From Candidatus Mediterraneibacter gallistercoris (GTDB lineage Bacteria; Bacillota_A; Clostridia; Lachnospirales; Lachnospiraceae), in assembly GCA_019119745.1 (NCBI GenBank), contig DWWI01000108.1, forward strand, positions 1 to 15,897: 15,897 nt of DNA, written 5' to 3'. The notes beneath the pieces are model-generated. The model ran no database searches, was not told the origin of the DNA, and saw nothing but the letters and a program-made list of their open reading frames with translations. Of this stretch, positions 1 through 8,200 are shown in pieces; position 1 is the first letter of the stretch, and each line of letters begins with the position of its first letter. The position numbers were made by a program, and so were the translations under genes.

Positions 1-1209
1 GTGGACAAGGTAAAGAGATCCGAGAACGGAGTTATAACAGATCCGTTTTTCCTTTCACCGGAAAATACGCTGGAGGATGCCAATAGTCTGATGGCAAAGT
101 TTCGTATTTCGGGTGTCCCGATCACAGAGGGACGCAAACTGGTCGGAATCATTACGAACCGTGACCTGAAGTTTGAAGAAGACTTCTCTAAGAAGATAAA
201 AGAATCCATGACTTCTGAGGGACTGATCACGGCGAAAGAGGGGATTACTCTGGAAGAGGCGAAAAAGATCCTCGCAAAAGCCAGAAAAGAGAAACTTCCG
301 ATCGTAGATGATGAAGGGAACCTGAAAGGGCTCATTACGATCAAGGATATAGAGAAACAGATCAAGTATCCGCTGTCTGCGAAAGACTCCCAGGGACGAC
401 TGCTCTGCGGCGCAGCAATCGGTATCACTGCAAATTGTCTGGATCGTGTGGAAGAGCTCGTGAAGGCAAAAGTAGATGTTGTTGTGATGGATTCCGCACA
501 CGGACATTCTGCAAACGTGCTGCGTACGGTCAGAATGGTAAAGGAGAAATATCCGGAACTCCAGGTTATTGCCGGAAATGTGGCAACAGGTGAGGGAACA
601 AAAGCATTGATCGAGGCCGGGGTGGACGCTGTGAAGGTTGGTATCGGACCGGGATCTATCTGTACGACCCGTGTTGTTGCAGGTATCGGTGTTCCTCAGA
701 TCACAGCAGTCATGGACTGTTATGAAGCAGCGAAAGAATACGGCATCCCGATCATCGCTGACGGTGGTATCAAGTATTCCGGAGATATGACAAAAGCGAT
801 CGCAGCCGGTGCAAATGTATGTATGATGGGAAGCATTTTTGCCGGATGCGATGAAAGCCCGGGAACATTTGAACTTTACCAGGGAAGAAAATACAAGGTA
901 TACCGCGGTATGGGTTCTATCTCCGCTATGGAAAATGGAAGTAAAGACCGCTATTTCCAGGAAAATGCGAAGAAGCTTGTTCCGGAAGGCGTTGAAGGAC
1001 GTGTGGCTTACAAGGGAACCGTAGAAGATACGGTGTTCCAGCTCATGGGAGGTCTGCGTTCCGGTATGGGATACTGCGGTACTCATACAGTGGAAGAACT
1101 GAAGGCAAACGGAAGATTTATCAAGATTTCCGCTGCTTCATTAAAGGAAAGCCATCCGCATGACATCCACATCACGAAAGAGGCGCCGAACTACAGTGTA
1201 GATGAATAA
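1..1209 (+). CDS. guaB: IMP dehydrogenase, 5' end cut by the window
   Basis: This enzyme oxidises IMP to XMP with NAD+, the first committed step of GMP synthesis in the cytoplasm. The 402 visible residues begin inside the protein, at the end of the first barrel segment. About 85 N-terminal residues are missing compared with the usual length near 485, so the GTG at position 1 is just the window edge and not the start. Residues about 10-125 are the paired CBS domains inserted in the TIM barrel. The catalytic loop GPGSICTTR carries the nucleophile Cys221. The flap region follows, with [18 protein letters not shown] and YKG, then the C-terminal [12 protein letters not shown]. All expected active-site motifs are present and the gene looks functional. 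It is closed by its own terminator, so it is not cotranscribed with the amidase downstream. Identification is by motif recognition and is firm. Confidence 0.97.
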   Translation: MDKVKRSENGVITDPFFLSPENTLEDANSLMAKFRISGVPITEGRKLVGIITNRDLKFEEDFSKKIKESMTSEGLITAKEGITLEEAKKILAKARKEKLPIVDDEGNLKGLITIKDIEKQIKYPLSAKDSQGRLLCGAAIGITANCLDRVEELVKAKVDVVVMDSAHGHSANVLRTVRMVKEKYPELQVIAGNVATGEGTKALIEAGVDAVKVGIGPGSICTTRVVAGIGVPQITAVMDCYEAAKEYGIPIIADGGIKYSGDMTKAIAAGANVCMMGSIFAGCDESPGTFELYQGRKYKVYRGMGSISAMENGSKDRYFQENAKKLVPEGVEGRVAYKGTVEDTVFQLMGGLRSGMGYCGTHTVEELKANGRFIKISAASLKESHPHDIHITKEAPNYSVDE

Positions 1210-1230
1210 CAGCTGTCTTTTATAAAATGA

Positions 1231-1297
1231 GGCCGCTGATGTACCGATACTCCGTCTGGTTTATCCGGGAGTACCGGTATGTCAGCGGTTTTTATTT
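1231..1297 (+). terminator. Intrinsic terminator of guaB
   Basis: A long hairpin starts 22 nt after the guaB stop. The left arm GCCGCTGATGTACCGATACT pairs with AGTACCGGTATGTCAGCGG, with two G-T wobbles and one mismatch. The loop is about 14 nt, and a T-rich tail (TTTTTATTT) follows. The shape is a textbook Rho-independent terminator. Confidence 0.9.
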
Positions 1298-1347
1298 GAA
1301 ACTGTGCATAGTAACTTCCTTTTTTAGAATTTCATAAGATTTTGTTC

Positions 1348-1376
1348 ATGATAGGTACAGAATTGTGTGATAACAT
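1348..1376 (+). promoter_or_regulatory. Weak candidate promoter of the amidase gene
   Basis: ATGATA (1348-1353), a 17-nt spacer and TAACAT (1371-1376) preceded by TGA give an extended -10 arrangement. The match to the sigma-A consensus is only moderate. It is the best candidate in the gap between the guaB terminator and the ribosome binding site GGAAGG at 1385-1390. Confidence 0.3.
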
Positions 1377-1398
1377 CGTAATTTGGAAGGCGGAACAT

Positions 1399-2040
1399 AT
1401 GATGAATAAATACAAAAGAAAGAAACGTGGAAACGGATACACAAAGTGGGGCATCATGATACTGGCTGTTCTGACACTGGTGCTGGCGGTACGGGGATTT
1501 GTTTCACATGGAGGCAAATATGTAAATGTAGATGCATCAGAGCCGGACATCGATGTACAGCTTCTCGATGTTAATCCTTATTCCCGTCCGGGGATCGAAA
1601 GCAATGGTATAACGGGGATCGTCATACATTATACAGCGAATCCGGGGAGCACGGCTCAGGAGAACAGGGATTATTTCAACGGCCTTCAGTATTCACAGGA
1701 AACTTCGGCAAGCAGTAATTTTATTGTGGGACTTGACGGGGAGATTATCCAGTGTGTTCCGACATGGGAAGTGGCTTATGCGTCGAACGACAGAAATTAT
1801 GATACGGTATCTATCGAAGTATGCCACCCGGACGAAAGCGGAAAGTTTACCGACGCGACATACCGGTCTCTTGTACAGCTTACGGCATGGCTCTGCGTGA
1901 AATTTGATCTTACGGCAGATGACGTGATCCGCCATTATGATGTGACAGGAAAAAACTGCCCTAAATATTTTGTAGAACATGAAGATGCGTGGGAGACTTT
2001 TAAAGAAAATGTGAGCCTTGCTATCACTTCTGAAAATTGA
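1399..2040 (+). CDS. Membrane-anchored N-acetylmuramoyl-L-alanine amidase (Amidase_2 family)
   Basis: This zinc amidase is predicted to cut the bond between N-acetylmuramic acid and L-alanine in peptidoglycan, outside the cell. The 213-residue protein starts with a very basic segment (KYKRKKR). One hydrophobic helix follows at about residues 17-31 and acts as an uncleaved anchor. The rest is a single Amidase_2 (T7 lysozyme-like) domain. The zinc ligands are visible as His77 (VIHYTA), His179 (RHYDVTGK) and Cys187 (NCP). There is no SH3, LysM or other wall-binding domain. I chose the ATG at 1399 because GGAAGG lies 8 nt upstream. An upstream in-frame TTG at 1342 has no ribosome binding site. 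A second ATG follows immediately at 1402. Its role could be wall remodelling, recycling or spore-related lysis; the sequence does not decide this. Confidence 0.9.
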   Translation: MMNKYKRKKRGNGYTKWGIMILAVLTLVLAVRGFVSHGGKYVNVDASEPDIDVQLLDVNPYSRPGIESNGITGIVIHYTANPGSTAQENRDYFNGLQYSQETSASSNFIVGLDGEIIQCVPTWEVAYASNDRNYDTVSIEVCHPDESGKFTDATYRSLVQLTAWLCVKFDLTADDVIRHYDVTGKNCPKYFVEHEDAWETFKENVSLAITSEN

Positions 2041-2046
2041 TATAAT
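2018..2046 (+). promoter_or_regulatory. Promoter of the chorismate mutase-shikimate kinase gene
   Basis: TTGCTA (2018-2023), exactly 17 nt, then a perfect TATAAT (2041-2046). The -35 box lies inside the last codons of the amidase gene and the -10 box starts directly after its stop codon. Transcription would start near 2053 and give a leader of about 40 nt. Confidence 0.75.
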
Positions 2047-2092
2047 ATGGTGGTTGCATATATGCCGATTTTTACAGATGTGGAGGAAGAAC

Positions 2093-2878
2093 ATGAACGA
2101 TTTGGAAATGTATCGAGAGCAGCTTGCGCTCTGCGATGATAAGATCATAGATGCTCTTGTGGAGCGCAACAGTATTGTTGAAAAGATAATGGCTTATAAA
2201 GAAACGTACGGGATGCCGATCCTGCAGCCCGCACAGGAGGCGAAGCAGCAGAAACAGCTTGATAAAAAGCTTAAGGGGAATAAATATCAGGAAGAGATTC
2301 AGGATGTATTTCACCGGATCCTTAGAAACAGCAAGCGGATACAGGCGAGAAAACTGTTTTCATACAATATTGTTTTGATCGGATTTATGGGAGCCGGAAA
2401 ATCGACAATTTCAGATTATCTGAGCACAATGTTTGATATGAAGCTGGTTGAGATGGATCAGGAAATTTCGGAACGGCAGCAGATGAGTATACCGGATATC
2501 TTTGCTACATACGGGGAAGAATATTTTCGTAATCTGGAGACGGATCTTTTGAGAGAACTCCAGACAGGAAAAAACTGCATTATATCCTGCGGCGGCGGAG
2601 TGGCTCTGCGGGAGGAAAATGTGGTTGAGATGAAAAAGAACGGAAGGGTGGTTCTGCTTACGGCGAGTCCTGAGACAATCTATGAGCGTGTAAAGGACAG
2701 CAATGACAGGCCTCTGTTAAAAGGCAATAATAACGTGGAGTTTATTGCGGACCTGATGGAAAAACGCAGGGAAAAATACGAGGCTGCGGCAGACGTTGTG
2801 ATACAGACGGATAATAAGACAATCCTCCAGATCTGCGAGGAATTGATCGGGAAACTGACGGAGTTGGATGCAAAATAA
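2093..2878 (+). CDS. aroK: Chorismate mutase (AroQ type)-shikimate kinase fusion protein
   Basis: This is a two-domain enzyme of the aromatic amino acid pathway, 261 residues. Residues 1-88 are an all-helical AroQ-type chorismate mutase, which would turn chorismate into prephenate. Residues 91-261 are shikimate kinase, which phosphorylates shikimate with ATP. The kinase is intact: P-loop GFMGAGKST (97-105), Asp122, FRNLE (Arg146, Glu149), GGG (167-169), lid arginine Arg206 in RPLL, and Arg226. In the mutase half Arg8, Arg25, Lys36, Glu49 and Gln84 match E. coli P-protein residues Arg11, Arg28, Lys39, Glu52 and Gln88. However, the positions of Asp48 and Arg51 are both Gln (Gln45, Gln48), so activity may be altered. 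The start at 2093 is set by GGAGGAA at 2082-2088. The stop overlaps the next gene's ATG. Such fusions occur in Clostridia. Confidence 0.93.
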   Translation: MNDLEMYREQLALCDDKIIDALVERNSIVEKIMAYKETYGMPILQPAQEAKQQKQLDKKLKGNKYQEEIQDVFHRILRNSKRIQARKLFSYNIVLIGFMGAGKSTISDYLSTMFDMKLVEMDQEISERQQMSIPDIFATYGEEYFRNLETDLLRELQTGKNCIISCGGGVALREENVVEMKKNGRVVLLTASPETIYERVKDSNDRPLLKGNNNVEFIADLMEKRREKYEAAADVVIQTDNKTILQICEELIGKLTELDAK

Positions 2879-3387
2879 TGTTTGAGAGGTTTTTTCCGGA
2901 TGAGTATGTGGCCTCCACATATGTCATTCCATTTGAAAAATTATATGAACAGGGATTCCGGGGAGTGATTTTCGATATTGACAATACACTTGTGCCCCAT
3001 GGCGCCCCGGCGGATGAACGGGCTAAAAAGCTGTTTCGCAGACTTGAAGATATCGGTTTCCGTTCCTGCCTGATTTCCAATAACCAGGAACCACGGGTAA
3101 GGATGTTCAATAAGGATATCGGAACTGAGTATATATATAATGCGCATAAGCCGTCAACTAAAAACTATATCCGCGCTATGGAGATCATGGGTACTGACCG
3201 GACGAATACGTTTTTTGTCGGGGATCAGCTGTTTACAGATGTGTGGGGGGCTAAAAGGGCCGGAATACGCAGTATTCTTGTAAAACCGATTCACCCGAAA
3301 GAGGAGATCCAGATCGTGCTCAAGAGATATCTTGAGAAGATCGTTCTTCATTTCTATAAAAAAGCATTGAAAAAAAAGGAAAATTAG
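2878..3387 (+). CDS. yqeG: YqeG-family HAD phosphatase (HAD-IIIA)
   Basis: This is a cytoplasmic phosphatase of the haloacid dehalogenase superfamily, 169 residues, a normal length for YqeG. All four HAD motifs are visible: DIDNTLV with nucleophile Asp33 and acid/base Asp35, ISNN (Ser67), the lysine in HKPS (Lys91), and GDQLFTD (Asp116, Asp121). Family knowledge: the yeast relative Gep4 removes phosphate from phosphatidylglycerophosphate, but the substrate of bacterial YqeG is not settled, so none is claimed. The ATG shares its A with the last base of the preceding stop codon (TAATG). No close Shine-Dalgarno site is seen, which suggests translational coupling to the shikimate kinase gene. The very basic C-terminus (KKALKKKEN) could favour binding to membrane or RNA; that is inference. 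Confidence 0.92.
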   Translation: MFERFFPDEYVASTYVIPFEKLYEQGFRGVIFDIDNTLVPHGAPADERAKKLFRRLEDIGFRSCLISNNQEPRVRMFNKDIGTEYIYNAHKPSTKNYIRAMEIMGTDRTNTFFVGDQLFTDVWGAKRAGIRSILVKPIHPKEEIQIVLKRYLEKIVLHFYKKALKKKEN

Positions 3388-3395
3388 TATAAAAT
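3367..3395 (+). promoter_or_regulatory. Promoter of efp
   Basis: TTGAAA (3367-3372), 17 nt, TAAAAT (3390-3395). The -35 box overlaps the end of yqeG. It gives efp its own transcript, although no terminator separates it from yqeG, so read-through is also possible. The leader holds a small GCCG/CGGC hairpin around 3409-3420. Confidence 0.6.
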
Positions 3396-3443
3396 TAATT
3401 AATGGAGTGCCGGTACGGCGCGCAAATCGAAGGAGGAAGATAA

Positions 3444-4001
3444 ATGGTCGCAGCAGGAGATTTTAAGAATGGCATTACCGTTGAGATTGACGGAAATATT
3501 TATCAGATTTTGGAATTTCAGCACGTGAAACCGGGAAAGGGAGCAGCGTTTGTAAGAACAAAGCTGAAAAATATTATCAGCGGCGGTGTAGTTGAGAAAA
3601 CATTCCGTCCGACTGAGAAGTTTGAAAATGCCCACATTGACAGAAAAGATATGCAGTATCTTTACAAAGACGGAGACCTGTATAACTTTATGGACGTTGA
3701 GACATATGATCAGATCGCGCTTGATTCTGAAGTAGTAGGAGATGCTCTCAAGTTTGTTAAAGAGAATGAGACAGTTAAGATCTGTTCTCATAAAGGAAAT
3801 GTATTTTCTGTAGAACCGCCGCTTTTTGTAGAGCTTGCTATTACAGAGACAGAGCCGGGATTCAAGGGAGATACAGCTCAGGGAGCTACTAAGCCTGCTA
3901 CAGTTGAGACGGGAGCAGTCGTTAACGTTCCGCTGTTCTGTGAGACAGGAGATGTGCTCAAGATTGATACCCGTACTGGAGAGTATCTGTCAAGAGTATA
4001 A
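3444..4001 (+). CDS. efp: Translation elongation factor P
   Basis: EF-P binds between the P and E sites of ribosomes stalled at polyproline stretches and speeds peptide bond formation. The 185-residue length and three-domain beta layout are standard. The N-terminal KOW-like domain ends its exposed loop in PGKGAAFVR, with Lys32 at the tip, the residue modified in other bacteria. The numbering matches Bacillus subtilis, where this lysine carries a 5-aminopentanol group. No EpmA or EpmB genes for the E. coli-type lysylation are present in this window, so the modification here is unknown. The C-terminal OB domain ends with [17 protein letters not shown], a family signature. AGGAGG at 3431-3436 lies 7 nt before the ATG, as expected for a highly expressed gene. 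A strong terminator follows. Confidence 0.98.
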   Translation: MVAAGDFKNGITVEIDGNIYQILEFQHVKPGKGAAFVRTKLKNIISGGVVEKTFRPTEKFENAHIDRKDMQYLYKDGDLYNFMDVETYDQIALDSEVVGDALKFVKENETVKICSHKGNVFSVEPPLFVELAITETEPGFKGDTAQGATKPATVETGAVVNVPLFCETGDVLKIDTRTGEYLSRV

Positions 4002-4034
4002 CAATGTTCATTGTATAATGATTTTGTGGAATGG

Positions 4035-4066
4035 GATGCACTTTTTAAAGTGCATCTTTTCTTTTT
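4035..4066 (+). terminator. Intrinsic terminator of efp
   Basis: GATGCACTT pairs perfectly with AAGTGCATC (4035-4056) around a 4-nt loop. TTTTCTTTTT (4057-4066) follows. This isolates efp from the DUF5688-adhesin operon. Confidence 0.92.
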
Positions 4067-4069
4067 GTC

Positions 4070-4113
4070 TTTTGTGAAATAGGGAGAAATTCACAGATGC
4101 TTTTTGTGAAATA
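4070..4113 (+). promoter_or_regulatory. Direct repeat TTTTGTGAAATA, candidate regulator sites
   Basis: Two identical 12-nt copies, TTTTGTGAAATA, lie at 4070-4081 and 4102-4113, 32 nt apart (about three helical turns). The second ends 7 nt before the -35 box of the next promoter. An inverted half, TTCACA, sits between them at 4090-4095, and TTTCACA recurs downstream at 4228-4234. The position suits binding of an activator or repressor, but no known regulator is recognised. Confidence 0.45.
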
Positions 4114-4120
4114 TGTCCCA

Positions 4121-4149
4121 TTGATTTTGGATGCAGTCTCGTCTATAAT
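4121..4149 (+). promoter_or_regulatory. Promoter of the DUF5688-adhesin operon
   Basis: TTGATT (4121-4126), 17 nt, and a perfect TATAAT (4144-4149). The start would be near 4156, leaving a leader of about 115 nt before the first gene. Confidence 0.75.
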
Positions 4150-4187
4150 CAAGAGCACATAATATTGTTCAATTTTTTCATTAAGTT

Positions 4188-4224
4188 CATGGGGCGGACG
4201 CCTTCATGAGGTACATATCGTACC
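4188..4224 (+). other. Two small hairpins in the operon leader
   Basis: CATG-GGC-GGAC-GCC-CATG can fold into a bulged hairpin at 4188-4208. GGTAC-atatc-GTACC folds directly after it at 4210-4224. Both lie in the predicted untranslated leader. Neither has a T-run, so they are not terminators, and they match no riboswitch class that I recognise. The rest of the 270-nt gap between efp and the next gene is AT-rich and shows no reading frame with a ribosome binding site. Confidence 0.35.
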
Positions 4225-4272
4225 GGCTTTCACATTTAATTTACAATGCACCGCGTTACAGGAAGGAGAAAA

Positions 4273-5226
4273 ATGGATTACAGAGCATTCGCAGACGCGG
4301 TAGAGAAACAGATGAACCAGAAGATGACAGGAGGTGTCAGAGCGGGTCTTTACACTACGATAAAAAACAATGGCAGAGAGAGAACGGGAGTATTGATCGA
4401 AGCGCCGGGGATTAATATTTCACCGACGATTTATCTGGAAGAGTACTATCAGAGTTACAGTCAGGGGACTGCCCTCGATAAGATTGTAGACCAGATTCTG
4501 GAATTTTACGAGGAAATCAAGCAGGAACAGTCATGGGATTATGAAAAGATCCTGAGTTATGAAGGGGTAAAAGACAGGATTGTTTTCAAACTGATAAATA
4601 CTGTGAAGAACAGAAAGTTTTTAAATTCGGTTCCTCATATTCCGTTTCTGGATCTGTCGGCTGTGTTCTATGTACTGCTTGAAGCGACAGAAGAAGGAAC
4701 AGCTGCAATGACTGTAAATAGAAGCCATATGGAACAATGGGGTATACAGACGGCTGAGTTGTGGGAGGATGCGGTACGCAATTCCAGGAGGCTTCTGCCG
4801 GCGGAATTTTTTACCATGAATTATGCCCTGAAAGAGATGCTCAGGGGAAGTGCAGACTGTGCGGAAGAGGATGCGGCGGAAAATCTTCTTGTCAGAAATA
4901 CATGTTCCAGAGACGGAATGTATGTGCTCTCTAATAAATACAGGAATTACGGGGCGGCGTGCATCGCGTATCCTCATGTTATGGAAATGATCGGCGGCAT
5001 ATTGAAAACGAATTACTATGTATTGCCTAGCAGTGTCCATGAAGTCGTGATTGTTCCATGCTGTGGAAGCATCAGTATGGCAGAACTGGATGATATGGTA
5101 AAAGATATTAATGAAACTCAGGTGGCTGAGGAAGAAGTGCTGAGTGATCATGCGTACCTGTATGATATCAAGGCAGGCTACCTGAGGCGTGGAACGGAGT
5201 TGAAAACAGGAGGGCTGATGGGATGA
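4273..5226 (+). CDS. DUF5688 family protein of unknown function
   Basis: The 317-residue cytoplasmic-looking protein has no signal peptide or membrane segment. It matches the pattern I know for DUF5688 of Lachnospiraceae: an N-terminal helix (YRAFADAVEKQM), an NNGRERTG-VLI strand, SPTIYLEEYYQSY near residue 50, VPHIPFLDLSAVFYVLL near 120-136, a W-GIQTAELWEDAVRNS block, and a C-terminal half with GMYVLSNKYRNYGAACIAYP. No catalytic motif is obvious. I cannot assign a function. The start at 4273 follows AAGGAG at 4263-4268; an in-frame ATG at 4246 lacks a ribosome binding site. The stop overlaps the adhesin start in an ATGA, so the two proteins are translationally coupled. A job linked to making, timing or sensing the surface protein is an inference from that coupling only. 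Confidence 0.8.
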   Translation: MDYRAFADAVEKQMNQKMTGGVRAGLYTTIKNNGRERTGVLIEAPGINISPTIYLEEYYQSYSQGTALDKIVDQILEFYEEIKQEQSWDYEKILSYEGVKDRIVFKLINTVKNRKFLNSVPHIPFLDLSAVFYVLLEATEEGTAAMTVNRSHMEQWGIQTAELWEDAVRNSRRLLPAEFFTMNYALKEMLRGSADCAEEDAAENLLVRNTCSRDGMYVLSNKYRNYGAACIAYPHVMEMIGGILKTNYYVLPSSVHEVVIVPCCGSISMAELDDMVKDINETQVAEEEVLSDHAYLYDIKAGYLRRGTELKTGGLMG

Positions 5227-8200
5227 GACAGTTATTTAAGAGAATGACGGCTCTTCTGTGTTCCGGACTGCTGCTTACAGGACTCTGTGTAACAGAGAAT
5301 ACCGCGGCGGAAAACAAAAAAACATATAATGTAACATTCCGGATCCATGGAGAGGGAACTGTAAAACTGGAAAATGACGCCCAAGGGGAAAGCGTGCTTG
5401 AGTCCGGAGAAAAAACACTGACTCTGGATCCGGGAACATTTGTGAAAGTAACAGCAGAAACAAACGAAACTGAGGTGGAGCAGGATGAAAAAACAGAAGA
5501 TGATTCTGTAATTACTATTGCAGTGTCCACTGCCGGCGGTATTGAGCTGGAGCCTGTAACAATGGGAAGAGGAAGTGCTTTTACCAGAGAGATTACAGTG
5601 ACCGAGATTGATAAAGTGGTGGACATTACATTCGGAAGCAGTGCGCCGGGGATTGCCAGAGCCGCAAGGGTTCTGGCTGCAGCGAGCGAGGAGTTTCCTG
5701 AGACAGGGAATAAATATACCGGTACCTGCACAGTAAAATCGGTTGTCGGCGGTAACGGGCATACAGTTTACGGAGTGACTCTTGGAGATTTTACCGGAAT
5801 TCTGTCAGGAGAGGGAGAAGCGGAAGTGAACTGTGCTCAGCATTCGGCAGCAGCTCCTGTGGCCGGAATGAAATATAACTATACATTTACAGTTACATCG
5901 GTGGATAAAACGACAGGGAAAGTGACAGGAAGCCTGTATGTAGTTTCTCAGACACAGCCTGCAACAGGCGCTGTTGACAGCGAAGGGTATCTCATCGGTT
6001 ATCAGGCTCTTGCAGGAACCTTTGCGATATATCGGGAGTACAATGGAAGCCTTCGGTTAAAAAAGGTGTCCGCAGATCCGTCAATGACAAAGGATAATGA
6101 ATGCTATAGCCTGAAAGATGCGAAATATGGCGTTTATTCTGACGCGCGATGTACGAAACAGGAGGCGGTTCTGACAACAAAGGAGGATGGAGCCACAGAT
6201 ACTGTGGAGCTCCCGGCCGGCAGATACTATGTAAAGGAATTGTCTGCGCCGGGCGGATATGCCCTGAACGATAAGAAGTATACTGTGGATGTGACGCCCG
6301 GAAATACGGCGGTTGTGGAGGCGGAGGATTATCCGCAGAGCGCTGCGGTCACTCTGCTTCTTGAAAAAACAGATGCACAGACCGGTGAAGGCATACCTCA
6401 GGGAAGCGCGTCATTATCAGATGCAGAATTTACCGTGAAATATTATGCCGGATATTATGAGAATGATCCCGCGGCAGACGAGGTGAAAGCTGTGCGGACC
6501 TGGGTGCTGAGGACAGACGCGGAAGGAAAGGCTGCCCTGAAAGACAGTCAGAAAGTATCCGGTGATGAGTTTTATAAGAATTCGAAAGGGGAGAATGTCC
6601 TACCGCTTGGCACGGTTACGATACAGGAGACAAAAGCTCCGGAAGGATATCTCATTAATGAAAAAACGGAGGTAAGGCAGATAACTCCATCGGGAAAAGA
6701 TGAGGAAGTTGATACTTATAATGCTCCCGAAATGCCTGAGAAAGTTATAAGGGGCGATTTGCAGCTTGTGAAGTTTTCGCGCGAACCGGAGGAGGACAAA
6801 GATCGTAAGACGCCGCTTGAGGGTATCTGTTTTGAAATTACTTCCAGGACGAGCGGCCGGACAGTGGAAATAATAACGGATGAAAACGGTTATGCTTCTA
6901 CGGAACAGCTGGGAGATAAACGCGGCGGGCTTGCTTATGATACATATATTGTGCACGAAAAAAATACACCGGCCGGGTTCGAGCCGGTGGAGGACTTTGA
7001 GATCACTATATCCGATGAAGGCGAGGCGTTATATTACATTCTTGAAGATAAGACGATTGTTTCGCCTGTGTGTCTCGTAAAAACTGACAGTACGACAGGA
7101 AAAACAATCCCTGTGACGGGGGCTGAGTTTGAACTGCTTGATGCGGACAAGGAAGTAATCACAATGACAACGTATTATCCGGAGAAAAAGATTTATAAAA
7201 CGTTTGAGACAAATGAAAACGGAACATTTCTTCTGCCGGAGAGGCTGCCGGCCGGCGAATACTACTTCCGGGAACTGCGTGCGCCGGAGGGATATCTGTT
7301 GTACGGAGAAGATATAAAGTTCACGATAACGGAAAGTTACGAATGGGATTCTCCGCTTGTGATTGAATTTCCGGATGTGCCGGCTATGGGGAGAATTAAA
7401 CTGACAAAAACGGAGACTGGTACGGATGCGGCGCTTGCGGGAGCTGAATTTGAGATTACGGCAGCGGAGGATATTGTCACGCCGGACGGGACAGTCCGTG
7501 CCCGGAAAGGCGAGCTTATGGATACGATTATTACAGACGAAAATGGAAAGGCATATTCGGATGAGCTTTTTCTAGGGCGATATACGCTGAAAGAAACGAA
7601 ACAGCCGGCGGGATATGTCCTTTCAGAAGAGGAGTGGAATGTGGAACTCAGCTATAAAGATCAGGAGACGGCTGTTACTACCGAACATGTTGCAGTGGAA
7701 AATGTGCCGTCAAGATTTGTTCTTGCGAAGAAAGAAAAGGGGACAGAAAAATGTTTGTCAGGTGTAAAATTTGCGTACTGGAAAAAGTCGGAGACGACGT
7801 CTGAAGGAGAACAGATGGCAGATGAACAGAAAAAAGAGATACTGACTACCGGCGAGGACGGCACGCTGACAGTGGAAAATCTTGTTCCGGGTACTTATTG
7901 CATCCAGGAGATTGAGTCTGTTCCGGGATATTTGTTGGATGAGACTGTTTATGAATTTACGGTAGCTGAGGACGGAAGGATTGACGGAGAGGAGAACGGG
8001 TTTCTGACCGTGGAAAATAGTGCCTCCGCAATTGTACGGACAAAGGCAGTGAATGCGGATACCGGAGATCAGGAGCTCCTGCCGCAGGAGAGCAGAGTGA
8101 TAGATACGGTGAGTATGGAAAATCTGCAGACCGGAACGGAATATATGCTCAGAGGCGTGCTGATGGATCAGCAGACCGGGGAGCCGCTGCGCGAAAATGA

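Noticed and set aside
55..1086. Long open frame of 343 codons on the - strand opposite guaB
   Set aside because: It mirrors the strongly coding guaB frame, its translation is rich in Cys, His, Ser and Arg and looks like no protein family, and it has no ribosome binding site. It is a codon-bias shadow.
1342..1398. Upstream TTG start for the amidase
   Set aside because: No ribosome binding site and no conserved sequence; ATG 1399 has GGAAGG at good spacing.
2018..2092. Upstream start for the chorismate mutase-shikimate kinase fusion at 2018
   Set aside because: It overlaps the amidase end and the promoter; GGAGGAA before 2093 decides the start.
4073..4095. CRP-like site TGTGA...TCACA upstream of the adhesin operon promoter
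   Set aside because: The half sites are 13 nt apart instead of 6, and CRP-type control is not typical in this group. Reported only as repeats.
5691..5708. Internal FPETG motif in the adhesin (residues 158-162)
   Set aside because: It looks like a sortase signal but is not followed by a hydrophobic helix and basic tail; the true signal is TPQTG at 1078-1082.
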